This document shows, one piece after another, positions 52,121-60,397 of a stretch of DNA of 64,000 nucleotides. How positions within the stretch are numbered: the stretch's first letter is position 1; the number at the start of each line of letters is the position of its first letter. A program made the translations under genes and the position numbers. The stretch is from Sphingomonas folli (GTDB taxonomy: Bacteria; Pseudomonadota; Alphaproteobacteria; Sphingomonadales; Sphingomonadaceae): the NCBI RefSeq assembly GCF_019429525.1, contig NZ_JAHXZL010000004.1, positions 248,001 to 312,000 of the forward strand, in the 5' to 3' direction. The notes beneath the pieces were generated by a model. It worked only from the letters and a program-made list of their open reading frames with translations. It was not told the DNA's origin and ran no database searches.

Positions 52121-53242
52121 ATGGAGGCGAGCGTCGCGCGGTTCGCCGCGATGGGCACGCGGGTCGAGCTGCACCTGTTCGGCCGCGCCGCCCCCGACGC
52201 GCTCACCGCCGCGCGCGACGCGGTGCTCGCGGTGGAGGACTCGCTGACATTGCGGCGCGAGTCGCCCGCGGTGGCACTCAACCGGGTGCTGGCGGCAGGC
52301 GGCGAGGCCGTGGTGGCGGATCCGCTGCTGTGGGAGGCGCTGCTCGCGGTGGACGCGATGTGGCAGGCGACGCGCGGGCTGTTCGACCCGTGCGTGGGGA
52401 ATGGCGTGCCTGCTCGCGACTTGCGCGATGGCGTCTCCGCTCCCCACAAGCCTGTTCCCCGGCGAACGCCGGGGCCCAGTTGGGTAGGCCTCGGTGGCTC
52501 TTGCGAGACGTTCCCCACCTGGACCCCGGCGTCCGCCGGGGTGGAGCGTGAGGGGGAGGAGACGATCTCCCGCCAGCGTTTTTCCAGCGATGACGTGGCC
52601 GGCGTCGCGTCGTCATCACGGCCGCCTTCCCCACTGGGCCCCGGCCTTCGCCGGGGCACAGGCGCGCACGGCGCCAGCGACACCGCCCCCCTCCCCCGCT
52701 GGACCGCGCTCACCATCGACCGCGCCACCCGCCGCGTCGCCGCCGCGCGCCCGCTCGCGCTCGACTTCGGCGGCTTCGGCAAGGGCTACGCGCTCGATCG
52801 CGCCGTCGCCGCGCTGCGCCCCGCGGGCGTGGCGTCGGCCTTCCTCTCCGCCGGCGAGAGCTCGATCGCGGTGGTCGGCGAGCACCCGCTCGGCGGCGGG
52901 TGGCCGCTCGCGATCCCGCACCCCGAGATCGACGGCGTCTGGCTGACCGAGCTCGAACTCAGCGATGCCTCGCTCTCGGTCTCGTCCACCGTCGGCGCCG
53001 GCGCGGCCAAGCCCGGTCGCGCCGCGATGGTCCGCCCCAGCGACGGCGCGATCGTCACCCGCCGCGCCACCGCGGTCGCGGTCGCCGCCAGCGGCGCCGC
53101 GGCGGAGGCGCTCAGCACCGCCCTCCTCGTCGCCGAGGCCGCCGATGCCGCCCGGCTTCGCGCCGAGGCACCCGATCGTCGCTTCCTCTTCTCCCATGAC
53201 GCGCCGCGGCGCGCCGACCGACCGATGGAACTCACCGCATGA
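52121..53242 (+). CDS. ApbE-like FAD:protein FMN transferase homologue with three repeat insertions
   Basis: The 373-residue product has ApbE hallmarks: FAAMGTRVELHLF at the N-terminus, VEDSLTLRRESPAVALNRVL, LFDPCVG, and LDFGGFGKGYALDRAVAALR. Residues about 107-190 are foreign. They are encoded by palindromic repeats (52457-52656) read in frame, and translate to PRRTPGPSW- and TWTPASAGV-like strings. The region where ApbE proteins have an HxxDPxTG motif reads AMVRPSDGAIVTRR, so the usual His and Asp are not recognisable. There is no signal peptide. It may be a diverged or decaying enzyme; no FMN-binding target protein is evident nearby. Start ATG 52121 (GTG 52112 also possible). Stop overlaps the next gene by 4 bp. 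Confidence 0.82.
   Translation: MEASVARFAAMGTRVELHLFGRAAPDALTAARDAVLAVEDSLTLRRESPAVALNRVLAAGGEAVVADPLLWEALLAVDAMWQATRGLFDPCVGNGVPARDLRDGVSAPHKPVPRRTPGPSWVGLGGSCETFPTWTPASAGVEREGEETISRQRFSSDDVAGVASSSRPPSPLGPGLRRGTGAHGASDTAPLPRWTALTIDRATRRVAAARPLALDFGGFGKGYALDRAVAALRPAGVASAFLSAGESSIAVVGEHPLGGGWPLAIPHPEIDGVWLTELELSDASLSVSSTVGAGAAKPGRAAMVRPSDGAIVTRRATAVAVAASGAAAEALSTALLVAEAADAARLRAEAPDRRFLFSHDAPRRADRPMELTA
52457..52656. repeat. Three family A palindromes inside the apbE-like gene
   Basis: CCCCGGCGAACGCCGGGG (52457-52474), CCCCGGCGTCCGCCGGGG (52524-52541) and CCCCGGCCTTCGCCGGGG (52639-52656). The first two form a head-to-head pair with tails CCCAGTTGGG and CCCCACCTGG. The third has the orientation of the second. 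The reading frame stays open through all three. Confidence 0.88.
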
Positions 53243-54501
53243 CCGACGACGATTTCGCACTCTCGCGCCGCTCCTTCCTCGATCGCGTGCTGGTCGCCTC
53301 CGCGGGCGTGGGGATGAGCGTCGCGGCGCCGTGGACCGCGCTCGCGGCGGCCGAGCCCGCCAGCGGCCCGCGCGTCCGCCTCGGCGTGATCGGCACCGGT
53401 GATCGCGGCCGCGCGCTGATCCAGAACATCAACAAGACGCGCAACTGCACCGTCGCCGCGCTGTGTGACCCGTTCGCGCCGCACATGGCCAAGGCGCGCG
53501 CGCTGGTGCCCGCCGGCACGCCCGTCTTCACCGATCACCGCGCGCTGCTGGACGCCGAGGGGGTCGACGCGGTGGTGATCGCCACCCCGCTCGACCTGCA
53601 CGCGCGGCTCACGATGGACGCGCTCGACGCGGGCTATCCGGTGTTCTGCGAGAAGGCGATGGCGCGCACGATCGCGGACTGCGGCGCGATGGTCACGCGC
53701 GCGCGCCAGTGCGGCAAGGTGCTCCAGATCGGCCACCAAAGGCTGTTCAACCCGACCTATCTCAACGCGCTCAAGCGCGCCAAGTCGGGCGAGATCGGCA
53801 CGATCACGCAGATCCGCGCGAGCTGGCACCGCAACCGCAGCTGGCGTCGCGACATCCCGCCCGGCGGGCAGGAGCGCGAGATCAACTGGCGGCTCTATCG
53901 CGCGCGCTCGGCCGGGCTGATGACCGAGCTGGCGACGCACCAGCTCCAGGTCGCCAATTGGTTCATGGACGGGCTGCCGACCCGCGTGATGGGGTCGGGC
54001 AGCATCTGCTTCTGGAAGGACGGGCGCGAGGTCTACGACCAGGTCGCGCTGATCTACGATTTCTCCGAGGGGCGGAAGGTGATCTACACCTCGATGCTCA
54101 ACAACGCGCGCTACGGCTGCGAGGAGCAGATCCAGGGCAGCAAGGGCACGATCGAGCCCGAGCTCGGCCGCATCTACCAGGAGGTGCAGCCCGCCGCGGT
54201 CCCCGCGCTCGCCAAGATGCGCAAAGACGTCCAGGCCGGGCGCAAGAACACCGTGCCGATCGGCGGCGCCACCTGGTTCCCCGAGCTGCCCGTCACGACG
54301 CCCGGCGACTCGCTCGGCTGGGGCGAGTATGACGAGACGATGCTCCAGTTCGAGGGCTTCGGCGAGGCGGTGCGCCGCGGCAAGGAAGTGCCCGGGCTGC
54401 TCGCCCAGGCCTATTATGCCAGCGTCGCCTCGCTGCTCGGCGAGCAGGCGATCGACACCGGCCGCGCGCTCGACTGGCCGACCGACCTCGTCACCGTCTG
54501 A
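53239..54501 (+). CDS. Tat-exported Gfo/Idh/MocA oxidoreductase 2
   Basis: A 420-residue protein with a clear twin-arginine signal (LSRRSFLDRVLVASAGVG) and Rossmann motif RLGVIGTGDRGRALIQNI. The conserved Lys (about K139) is in FCEKAMART, where most members have EKP. The C-terminal domain includes AGLMTELATHQLQVANWFM and SRRKVIY-like beta-sheet sequence (GRKVIYTSMLNNA). Periplasmic, probably acting on glycosides with the DUF1080 protein. The start ATG overlaps the apbE-like stop (ATGA), so the two are coupled. Confidence 0.92.
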   Translation: MTDDDFALSRRSFLDRVLVASAGVGMSVAAPWTALAAAEPASGPRVRLGVIGTGDRGRALIQNINKTRNCTVAALCDPFAPHMAKARALVPAGTPVFTDHRALLDAEGVDAVVIATPLDLHARLTMDALDAGYPVFCEKAMARTIADCGAMVTRARQCGKVLQIGHQRLFNPTYLNALKRAKSGEIGTITQIRASWHRNRSWRRDIPPGGQEREINWRLYRARSAGLMTELATHQLQVANWFMDGLPTRVMGSGSICFWKDGREVYDQVALIYDFSEGRKVIYTSMLNNARYGCEEQIQGSKGTIEPELGRIYQEVQPAAVPALAKMRKDVQAGRKNTVPIGGATWFPELPVTTPGDSLGWGEYDETMLQFEGFGEAVRRGKEVPGLLAQAYYASVASLLGEQAIDTGRALDWPTDLVTV

Positions 54502-54528
54502 CCTTCCTTCTCCTGAGGACCTGCTGCC

Positions 54529-55707
54529 ATGGACATGATCGATCGCCGCCTCCTGCTCGCCGGTGCCGGGCTCGTCGGCGCCGGACTCGCCGGCGCGGCG
54601 GGGGCGCAATCGACCGCGGCGGGCAACGGCGTCTCCGCCGAGGGCGCGCCGACCGGGCCGGACCCGAGCGCCAAGAACCGCCTGCGCTTCGCGGTGATCG
54701 GGCTCGACCACTCGCACATCTACGCCATCACCGACGCGCTGATCCGCGGCGGCGGCACGTTGGTGGCGGTCCACGCGGGCGACCCCAAGCAGCTCGTCCC
54801 CTTCCGCAAGCGCTACGGCGACGTGAAGGTGGCGCGTACCGAGGAGGAGATCCTCGCCGACAAGACGATCCAGGTGGTCGCCAGCGCCTCGATCCCGAAC
54901 CTGCGCGCGCCGCTGGGCGTGCGCGTGATGCGCGCGGGCAAGGACTTCCTGTCGGACAAGCCCGGCATCACCAGCCTGGAGCAGCTCGCCGAGGTGCGCC
55001 GCACGATCGCCGAGACCAAGCGCAGGTTCGCGATCATGTATTCCGAGCGGCTGGAGGTGCGCGCCGCGGTGAAGGCGGGCGAGCTGGTGCGCGCGGGCGC
55101 GATCGGGCGCGTGGTGCAGACGATCAACATCGCGCCGCACCGCGTCAGCGCGCCGAGCCGCCCCGAGTGGTTCTGGGACGTGAAATATTACGGCGGGATC
55201 CTCACCGACATCGGCAGTCACCAGGCCGACCAGTTCGTCTTCTACACCGGCTCGACCGAGGCCTCGGTGGTGGCGTCGCAGGTCGGCAATTTCGCCACGC
55301 CGCAGCACCCGCGCTTCCAGGACTTCGGCGACATGATGCTGACCGGCAACGGCGGCGCGGGCTATGTCCGGGTCGACTGGTACACGCCCGACGGGCTGCC
55401 GACCTGGGGCGACGGGCGCGTCTTCATCCTCGGCACCGAGGGCTATATCGAGCTGCGCAAATACGTCGACATCGAGGGGCGGCCCGGCGGCAACCACCTG
55501 TTCCTCGCGGACAAATCCGGCACGCGCTACATGGACTGCAGCAAGGTGCCGCTACCGTTCGGGCCGCAGTTCGTCACCGACGTGGTGGAACGCACCGAGG
55601 TGGCGCAGAACCAGGCCCAGGCGCTGCTCGCCGCCGAGCTGGTGCTGACCGCGCAGGACAAGGCGCGCACGCTGTCGGGCGCCCGCCCGCCGGTGCAGGG
55701 GGGCTGA
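54529..55707 (+). CDS. Exported Gfo/Idh/MocA oxidoreductase 3
   Basis: A 392-residue protein with a probable Tat signal (MIDRRLLLAGAGLVGAGLAG). The N-terminal fold begins LRFAVIGLDHSHIYAITDAL, with HS in place of the usual glycines. The catalytic Lys is about K144 in LSDKPGITS, and the C-terminal domain has YGGILTDIGSHQADQFVFYT. It differs clearly from the two upstream relatives, so it likely handles a different intermediate. It lies 27 bp downstream of them in the same operon and is followed by a family C repeat element. Confidence 0.9.
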   Translation: MDMIDRRLLLAGAGLVGAGLAGAAGAQSTAAGNGVSAEGAPTGPDPSAKNRLRFAVIGLDHSHIYAITDALIRGGGTLVAVHAGDPKQLVPFRKRYGDVKVARTEEEILADKTIQVVASASIPNLRAPLGVRVMRAGKDFLSDKPGITSLEQLAEVRRTIAETKRRFAIMYSERLEVRAAVKAGELVRAGAIGRVVQTINIAPHRVSAPSRPEWFWDVKYYGGILTDIGSHQADQFVFYTGSTEASVVASQVGNFATPQHPRFQDFGDMMLTGNGGAGYVRVDWYTPDGLPTWGDGRVFILGTEGYIELRKYVDIEGRPGGNHLFLADKSGTRYMDCSKVPLPFGPQFVTDVVERTEVAQNQAQALLAAELVLTAQDKARTLSGARPPVQGG

Positions 55708-55731
55708 GCGGGGGGCGGACGTGACATCATT

Positions 55732-55866
55732 CCTCCCCGCTCGCGGGGAGGGGGGACCGCCGGCCGTCAGGCCGGTGGTGGAGGGGGCTCTCCGCACAGC
55801 GCAGCGCTTGCGGTGAACCCCCTTCACCATGCTGCGCATGGTCCCCCTGCCCGTACCGGGGAGGAT
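55732..55866. repeat. Composite palindromic element, family C
   Basis: Starts CCTCCCCGCTCGCGGGGAGG (9-bp perfect arms). Contains ACCGCCGGCC...GGCCGGTGGT and ACCATGCTGCGCATGGT hairpins and ends GTACCGGGGAGGATC. About 135 bp between convergent genes. It may also stop transcription from both sides, although no T-tract is seen. Confidence 0.75.
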
Positions 55867-55892
55867 CTAGCGTGACACGAGACCCCGTCCCC

Positions 55893-58800
55893 TCACGCCG
55901 CCTTAGGCAGCACCTCCCTCACCGTCGGCCGCTCTACCACCGGCATCGCCACCGGCGCCGCTGCGGCATCGACGCTGCCGGTGCGCTCGAGCTTGCCCCA
56001 GCCCACCTTGGGTCCGGTCAGCGCGGCATAGACCGCGCGCAACACCACCGCGTAGAGGATCTGGCGGTAGCCGAAGCGCTGCAGCAGCAGCCGAACCGCG
56101 GGGAAGCGCGCCTCGCGACGGTCGAGCCGGAAGGCGATCCAGCCGCACGCGAGGTCGATCGCGGTGAAGGCGAGCCAGAAGGCCGCCACCGTGGCCGCGT
56201 CGCCCCCCGCCGCATCCCAGCCGCGGTCGTACACCCGCCATGCCGTCCCGCCGACGCCGGCGACCAGGCCGAGGTCGATCAGCGGCGCCACCAGGGTGAA
56301 GCCGAACTGGAACAGCAGCGCCTGCGGCAGGCCGATCCAGGCGAGCCCGCGCGGCCGCCCGCGCCCGATCAGCGCGCGATGCTTCCACAGGCACTGAAGC
56401 GTGCCGAACGCCCAGCGGAAGCGCTGCTTGAACAGCGCGCGCACCGTCTCGGGCGCCTCGGTCCATGCCACCGCCTCATTGTCGCAGGCGACCCGCCAGC
56501 CGGCGCGCTGCACCGCGATGGTGAGGTCCTGGTCCTCCGCCAGCGTGTCCTCGGGATAGCCGCCGACCTGGTCGAGCGCGACGCGGCGCCACGCCCCGAC
56601 CGCGCCCGGCACCACCGTCACCGCGCCGAGCGCGGCGAGCGCGCGCCGCTCGAGCTGCTGCGCGGTGACATATTCCAGCGCCTGCCAGCGCGTGATCAGG
56701 TTGACGCGATTGCCTACCTTGGCGCAGCCCGCCACCGCGCCGATCGTGGGATCGCCGAACCAGCGCGTCAGCCTCGCGATGGTGTCCGCCTCGAACTGGG
56801 TGTCGGCGTCGAGCGCGATCACCACGTCCCCGCGCGCCTGCGCCAGCGCGGTGTTGAGCGCGCGCGCCTTGCCGCCGTTGGTCAGCGTCAGCAGCCGCAC
56901 CCGCGGGTCGATGGCGAAGGCGGCGCGGACGACGTCGGAGGTGTTGTCGGTCGAGCCGTCGTCGATCACGATCACCTCGACGCGCACCGCCTCGCTGGCG
57001 AGGATGCGGCGCACCGAGGCCTCGATCACCCGCGCCTCGTTGAAGGCGGGGATCAGCACCGAGACGAAGCCCGGGACGCGGTGCGGCGCCGCGATCGGGG
57101 CGGCGTCGCGGCGTCGCCACAGCGCCAGCGCGGTGAGCGACAGCGAGCGCGCGATGCCCAGCGCGATCGCCGCCGCGAAGAGCCAGCCGAGCGAGTCGCG
57201 CAGCCACGCCGCGCTGTCGAACAGCGCCCGCGCCCCCGCGGCGCGCACGCCGGTGCCGGTGGCGAGCCGCGGCATGACCGCCTCGCGCGACAGCCCGGCC
57301 AGCGCCGAGACGGGCACCAGCTCATAGCCGCGCGCGCGCAGCCCGCGGATGATCGCGGGCAAGGCCGCGAGCGTCTGGGTGCGGTCGCCGCCCGAGTCGT
57401 GCAGCAGCACGATCTGCGCGGGGCGATCGGCGGTGCCCGCCGCGACCCCGGCGATCACGCGGCGCGCGATCGTCGCGGCGTCGGGCTTCTCCCAGTCGAG
57501 CGGGTCGACGTTGAGGCCGACGGTGAGATAGCCCAGCCGCGCCGCGACCCGGCTGGCATGGAGCTCGTCGCGCCGGTCGGGATCGGCGTCGCCGAGAAAG
57601 GGCGGTCGGAACAAGGTCATCGCGCGCCCGGTATAGGCCTCGACCAGCCGCTCGGTGGCGCGCAGCTCGAGCGCGATGTCGGCCTCGGAGCGGCGCCCCA
57701 GGTCGGCATGGGTGGTGGAATGGTTGCCCAGCTCGCTCCCCTCGGCGACGATGCGACGCAGCAGCGCCCCCTGCCCCAGCGCGTTGGCGCCGGTGACGAA
57801 GAAGGTGGCGGGCGCGCGCTCGCGGCGGAGCACGTCGAGCAGCCGCGGCGTCCAGCGCGGGTCGGGGCCGTCGTCGAACGTCAGCGCCACCAAGCGGCGG
57901 CGCGCGCCGGCGCGCTCGACCACGTCGGGGCCGGGCAGCCGCCCCCAGCGCACGTCGCGCACCAGCCCGTCGCGCGTGAGGAAGCCGCGCTCGCCCGGCG
58001 ACGCCGCGGCGGCGAGGCGGAGCAGCTCGCCGTTGCCCTCGACCGCGACCGCGTTCTCCGCGGGCAAGCTCTGCCGCGCGGGCAGCGCGCCGCCGGCGAG
58101 CAGCGGCCACACGCCCGGGTCCTCGCTGCCGAGCCGCCACAGCGCCACGCCCGCGGCACCGGTGCGGCGCACCGCGGCGAGCTGGTTGGTCGCGCTGGCG
58201 GCATCGAGCAGCCAGACGTCATGCCTGGCCGCGCCGAGCTGGTAAGAGAAGTGGCTGTTGCCGCTGGCGGGGTCGAACACCGGCGCGGTGCCGGCGCGCC
58301 GCGCGATGGCCCAGGCGTCGGCGACCGAGCGCGGCTCCGTGCTGCGCCGCGTCCAGTCATAGGCGTAGCTGCCGATCGCGACGATCGCCCGGTCCGCGCC
58401 CGCGCGCGCCACCGCCTGCGCGACCACGCGCGCGAACCAGGGCTGCGACGCGATCGGCCCGGCCGCGCCGCCCATCCAATGCTCGTCATAGGCCATCAGC
58501 ACGACGCGATCGGCGGCGCGCGCGTAGGCGGCGAGGTCCCAGTCGGGATCGGCGACCGGGGCGGCGAGCATCACCACCCAGCCGCGCGGCGCGAAGCGCG
58601 CGCGCAGCTCCCCGAGGAAGCGGAGATAATCGGGGTGCGCCGCCGCGGGCAGGCTCTCCAGGTCGAGCATCACGCCCGCGCCGTGCTGCGCCGCGACCAG
58701 GGTCTCGAGCCGCGCGGCGAAGGCGCGGCGCGCGCGCGCGTCGGCGAGCAGGGTGGCGGTGGCGGCGCCGTCCCACTGGCCGTCCGCGCGCGCGTTCTGC

Positions 58801-59261
58801 ACCATCGGCAGCAGGCGCGGGCGGCGCTGGGCCGCGGCGAGCAGCGAGGTGAGCGCGGGATCGTCCTCGACGGTCACGCGATGGTCGGCGCCGGTGACGG
58901 TGGCGACGCCCGGGACGAGCCAGTCGATCTCACCCACGTGCGCGGCGAGCGAGGCGCGCGAGGGCGCGTCCCACGGCATGTAGAAGCCCATCGTCTCGCG
59001 GCGCAGCGCCGCGCCGGTCGCGGCGGGCAGCCACGCGCTGGGCACGGCGTCGACGCTGGCAACGGGAACGGCGGGGACGGCGGGCGCCAGCGCGCGCGGC
59101 GTCGTGGCGGCCGCGGCGAAGCGCGGCGCGGCGCGGTCGAGCGGCTGCACCAGCAGCGCGACGAGCAGAGCGAGCGCGGCGAGCGGCACCAGCGCCGCGA
59201 GCGCCAGCGTCGCGCGGACGCGGCGGCCGCGTCGCCCGCTGGCATCGTAGAAGATGGACAC
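55893..59261 (-). CDS. Three-domain GH18-like / polysaccharide deacetylase / GT2 glycosyltransferase
   Basis: A 1122-residue membrane protein. After a signal-anchor helix (about residues 17-40) comes a glycoside-hydrolase-18-like domain (about 85-420: GVMLDLESLP, VVLMAYDEHW, GSYAYDW). A NodB-type deacetylase follows (about 455-680: LTFDDGPDPRW with D463/D464, HSTTHADLG, RPPFLGDAD, LLHDSGGDRTQT). Last is a processive GT2 domain (about 735-1010: IDDGSTDNTS, DADTQFEADT, LAEDQDLTIA, KQRFRWAFGT) with C-terminal membrane helices. The arrangement suggests synthesis and trimming or deacetylation of a beta-linked amino-sugar polymer. The product is unknown. No export-accessory genes flank it. Confidence 0.92.
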   Translation of the reverse strand: MSIFYDASGRRGRRVRATLALAALVPLAALALLVALLVQPLDRAAPRFAAAATTPRALAPAVPAVPVASVDAVPSAWLPAATGAALRRETMGFYMPWDAPSRASLAAHVGEIDWLVPGVATVTGADHRVTVEDDPALTSLLAAAQRRPRLLPMVQNARADGQWDGAATATLLADARARRAFAARLETLVAAQHGAGVMLDLESLPAAAHPDYLRFLGELRARFAPRGWVVMLAAPVADPDWDLAAYARAADRVVLMAYDEHWMGGAAGPIASQPWFARVVAQAVARAGADRAIVAIGSYAYDWTRRSTEPRSVADAWAIARRAGTAPVFDPASGNSHFSYQLGAARHDVWLLDAASATNQLAAVRRTGAAGVALWRLGSEDPGVWPLLAGGALPARQSLPAENAVAVEGNGELLRLAAAASPGERGFLTRDGLVRDVRWGRLPGPDVVERAGARRRLVALTFDDGPDPRWTPRLLDVLRRERAPATFFVTGANALGQGALLRRIVAEGSELGNHSTTHADLGRRSEADIALELRATERLVEAYTGRAMTLFRPPFLGDADPDRRDELHASRVAARLGYLTVGLNVDPLDWEKPDAATIARRVIAGVAAGTADRPAQIVLLHDSGGDRTQTLAALPAIIRGLRARGYELVPVSALAGLSREAVMPRLATGTGVRAAGARALFDSAAWLRDSLGWLFAAAIALGIARSLSLTALALWRRRDAAPIAAPHRVPGFVSVLIPAFNEARVIEASVRRILASEAVRVEVIVIDDGSTDNTSDVVRAAFAIDPRVRLLTLTNGGKARALNTALAQARGDVVIALDADTQFEADTIARLTRWFGDPTIGAVAGCAKVGNRVNLITRWQALEYVTAQQLERRALAALGAVTVVPGAVGAWRRVALDQVGGYPEDTLAEDQDLTIAVQRAGWRVACDNEAVAWTEAPETVRALFKQRFRWAFGTLQCLWKHRALIGRGRPRGLAWIGLPQALLFQFGFTLVAPLIDLGLVAGVGGTAWRVYDRGWDAAGGDAATVAAFWLAFTAIDLACGWIAFRLDRREARFPAVRLLLQRFGYRQILYAVVLRAVYAALTGPKVGWGKLERTGSVDAAAAPVAMPVVERPTVREVLPKAA

Positions 59262-59489
59262 GCTCGCTGTGGCTCCCGATAGCTCGGGGCGGCGCCTAGC
59301 GATTTAGGGTAAACAAGGGGTTGCGGCGGGAGAAGGGGATGGCCGTACCGGGTGAGACGGGGAACGCTGCCACCATCCGCCCCGATCGGCGTGACAGGCT
59401 GCGCCACGGCATGAGACGGTCACGCTTCATGTCATCTCGACACGGTTCGGGATGACGGTGGAGAGCGGCACGGCTGCGACCTTGGTACA

Positions 59490-59601
59490 TGATCCGTCCC
59501 ATCTGCCGCGAGAGCGTGCTCCCGCGCGGGCAGGAGTCCCGTCATGCCGGCGGCCCTGGGCTTCGGCGTCCGCCGGAGCACGGATTCATGGCGGTGGATC
59601 A
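59490..59601. repeat. Composite palindromic element, family B/D, second copy
   Basis: TGATCCG (59490-59496) and TGGATCA (59595-59601) bound two head-to-head hairpins, GCTCCCGCGCGGGCAGGAG and GGCGTCCGCCGGAGCAC. The right end GGTGGATCAGACTCTAGC matches 10475-10492 in 17 of 18 bases. The 343-bp gap 59262-59605 contains this element and, left of it, the likely promoter region of the three-domain gene. No gene is seen there. Confidence 0.72.
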
Positions 59602-59605
59602 GACT

Positions 59606-60397
59606 CTAGCGGCCCCGTTGCCCCCGCCCCGCCGCGACCGTGCTGCTGATCGCCCGCTCGGGCTGCGGCGATAGCGTGCGCACGATCGTCTCGAAGCGAT
59701 CGCCCGTCACGCGGATCTCGTTGAAGGCCGGGGGAGTCGCGCGGGTGCGCTTCGACAGGGTGCCCGCGCCGATCAGCCGCAGCGTCCAGCCGTCGCGCTC
59801 ATAGGGGACGTCGAACGGATCGTGGACGTGCCCCGACAGCACCGCATGTACGCCCGCCTCCGCGAGCGCCTCCAGCGCGACGTCGCCGTTCCTGGTCTTC
59901 GCCGTGCCCCGCGTGCCGCCCTCGATCAGCGGGTGGTGCCCGGCGACGAAGATGAGATGGTCCTTGGGCACCTCCGCCACCAGCGCCAGCGTGCGACGCA
60001 GCGACCCGCGGCTCACCCGGCCCTTGGACCAGTTCCAGCGCCACTGCGCGCGCGCGGTGGTCTTGAGCGGCACCACGGCGATCCCCGCGATATCGAGCGG
60101 CTTCTCGATCATCCGCTCCACCGCGGCGTAGCGCGAGTAGGGCGAGAACAGGCGTCGGATCGGATCCCAGTAATAGGGCAGATCGTGGTTGCCGACCTCG
60201 AGCGTGACCGGCACGCCGAGCGAGCGCAGCCAGGCGCCGCCCGCTTCGAACTCGCCCGGCGTGGCGCGCATCGTAAGATCGCCGGTCATGATCACGGCGT
60301 CGGGCTGTTCCTGCGCGACCAGGTCGCGGAACCACGCCACCGCCTCGGGATCCTCGGCACCGAAATGGACATCGCTCACATGGAACAGCTTGGTCAT
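59606..60397 (-). CDS. Calcineurin-like metallophosphoesterase
   Basis: A 263-residue cytoplasmic phosphoesterase with all five metal motifs in order: SDVHFG, MTGDLTMRA, EVGNHDLPYY, VAGHHPLIEGG and LSGHVHDPF. Substrate unknown; relatives include cyclic-nucleotide and phospholipid-related phosphodiesterases. The ATG at 60397 overlaps the stop of the lipid kinase gene (ATGA), so the two probably work together in lipid or phosphate metabolism. Its TAG stop lies within the conserved right end (GACTCTAGC) of a repeat element, so the last residues may have been redefined by the insertion. Confidence 0.9.
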   Translation of the reverse strand: MTKLFHVSDVHFGAEDPEAVAWFRDLVAQEQPDAVIMTGDLTMRATPGEFEAGGAWLRSLGVPVTLEVGNHDLPYYWDPIRRLFSPYSRYAAVERMIEKPLDIAGIAVVPLKTTARAQWRWNWSKGRVSRGSLRRTLALVAEVPKDHLIFVAGHHPLIEGGTRGTAKTRNGDVALEALAEAGVHAVLSGHVHDPFDVPYERDGWTLRLIGAGTLSKRTRATPPAFNEIRVTGDRFETIVRTLSPQPERAISSTVAAGRGQRGR

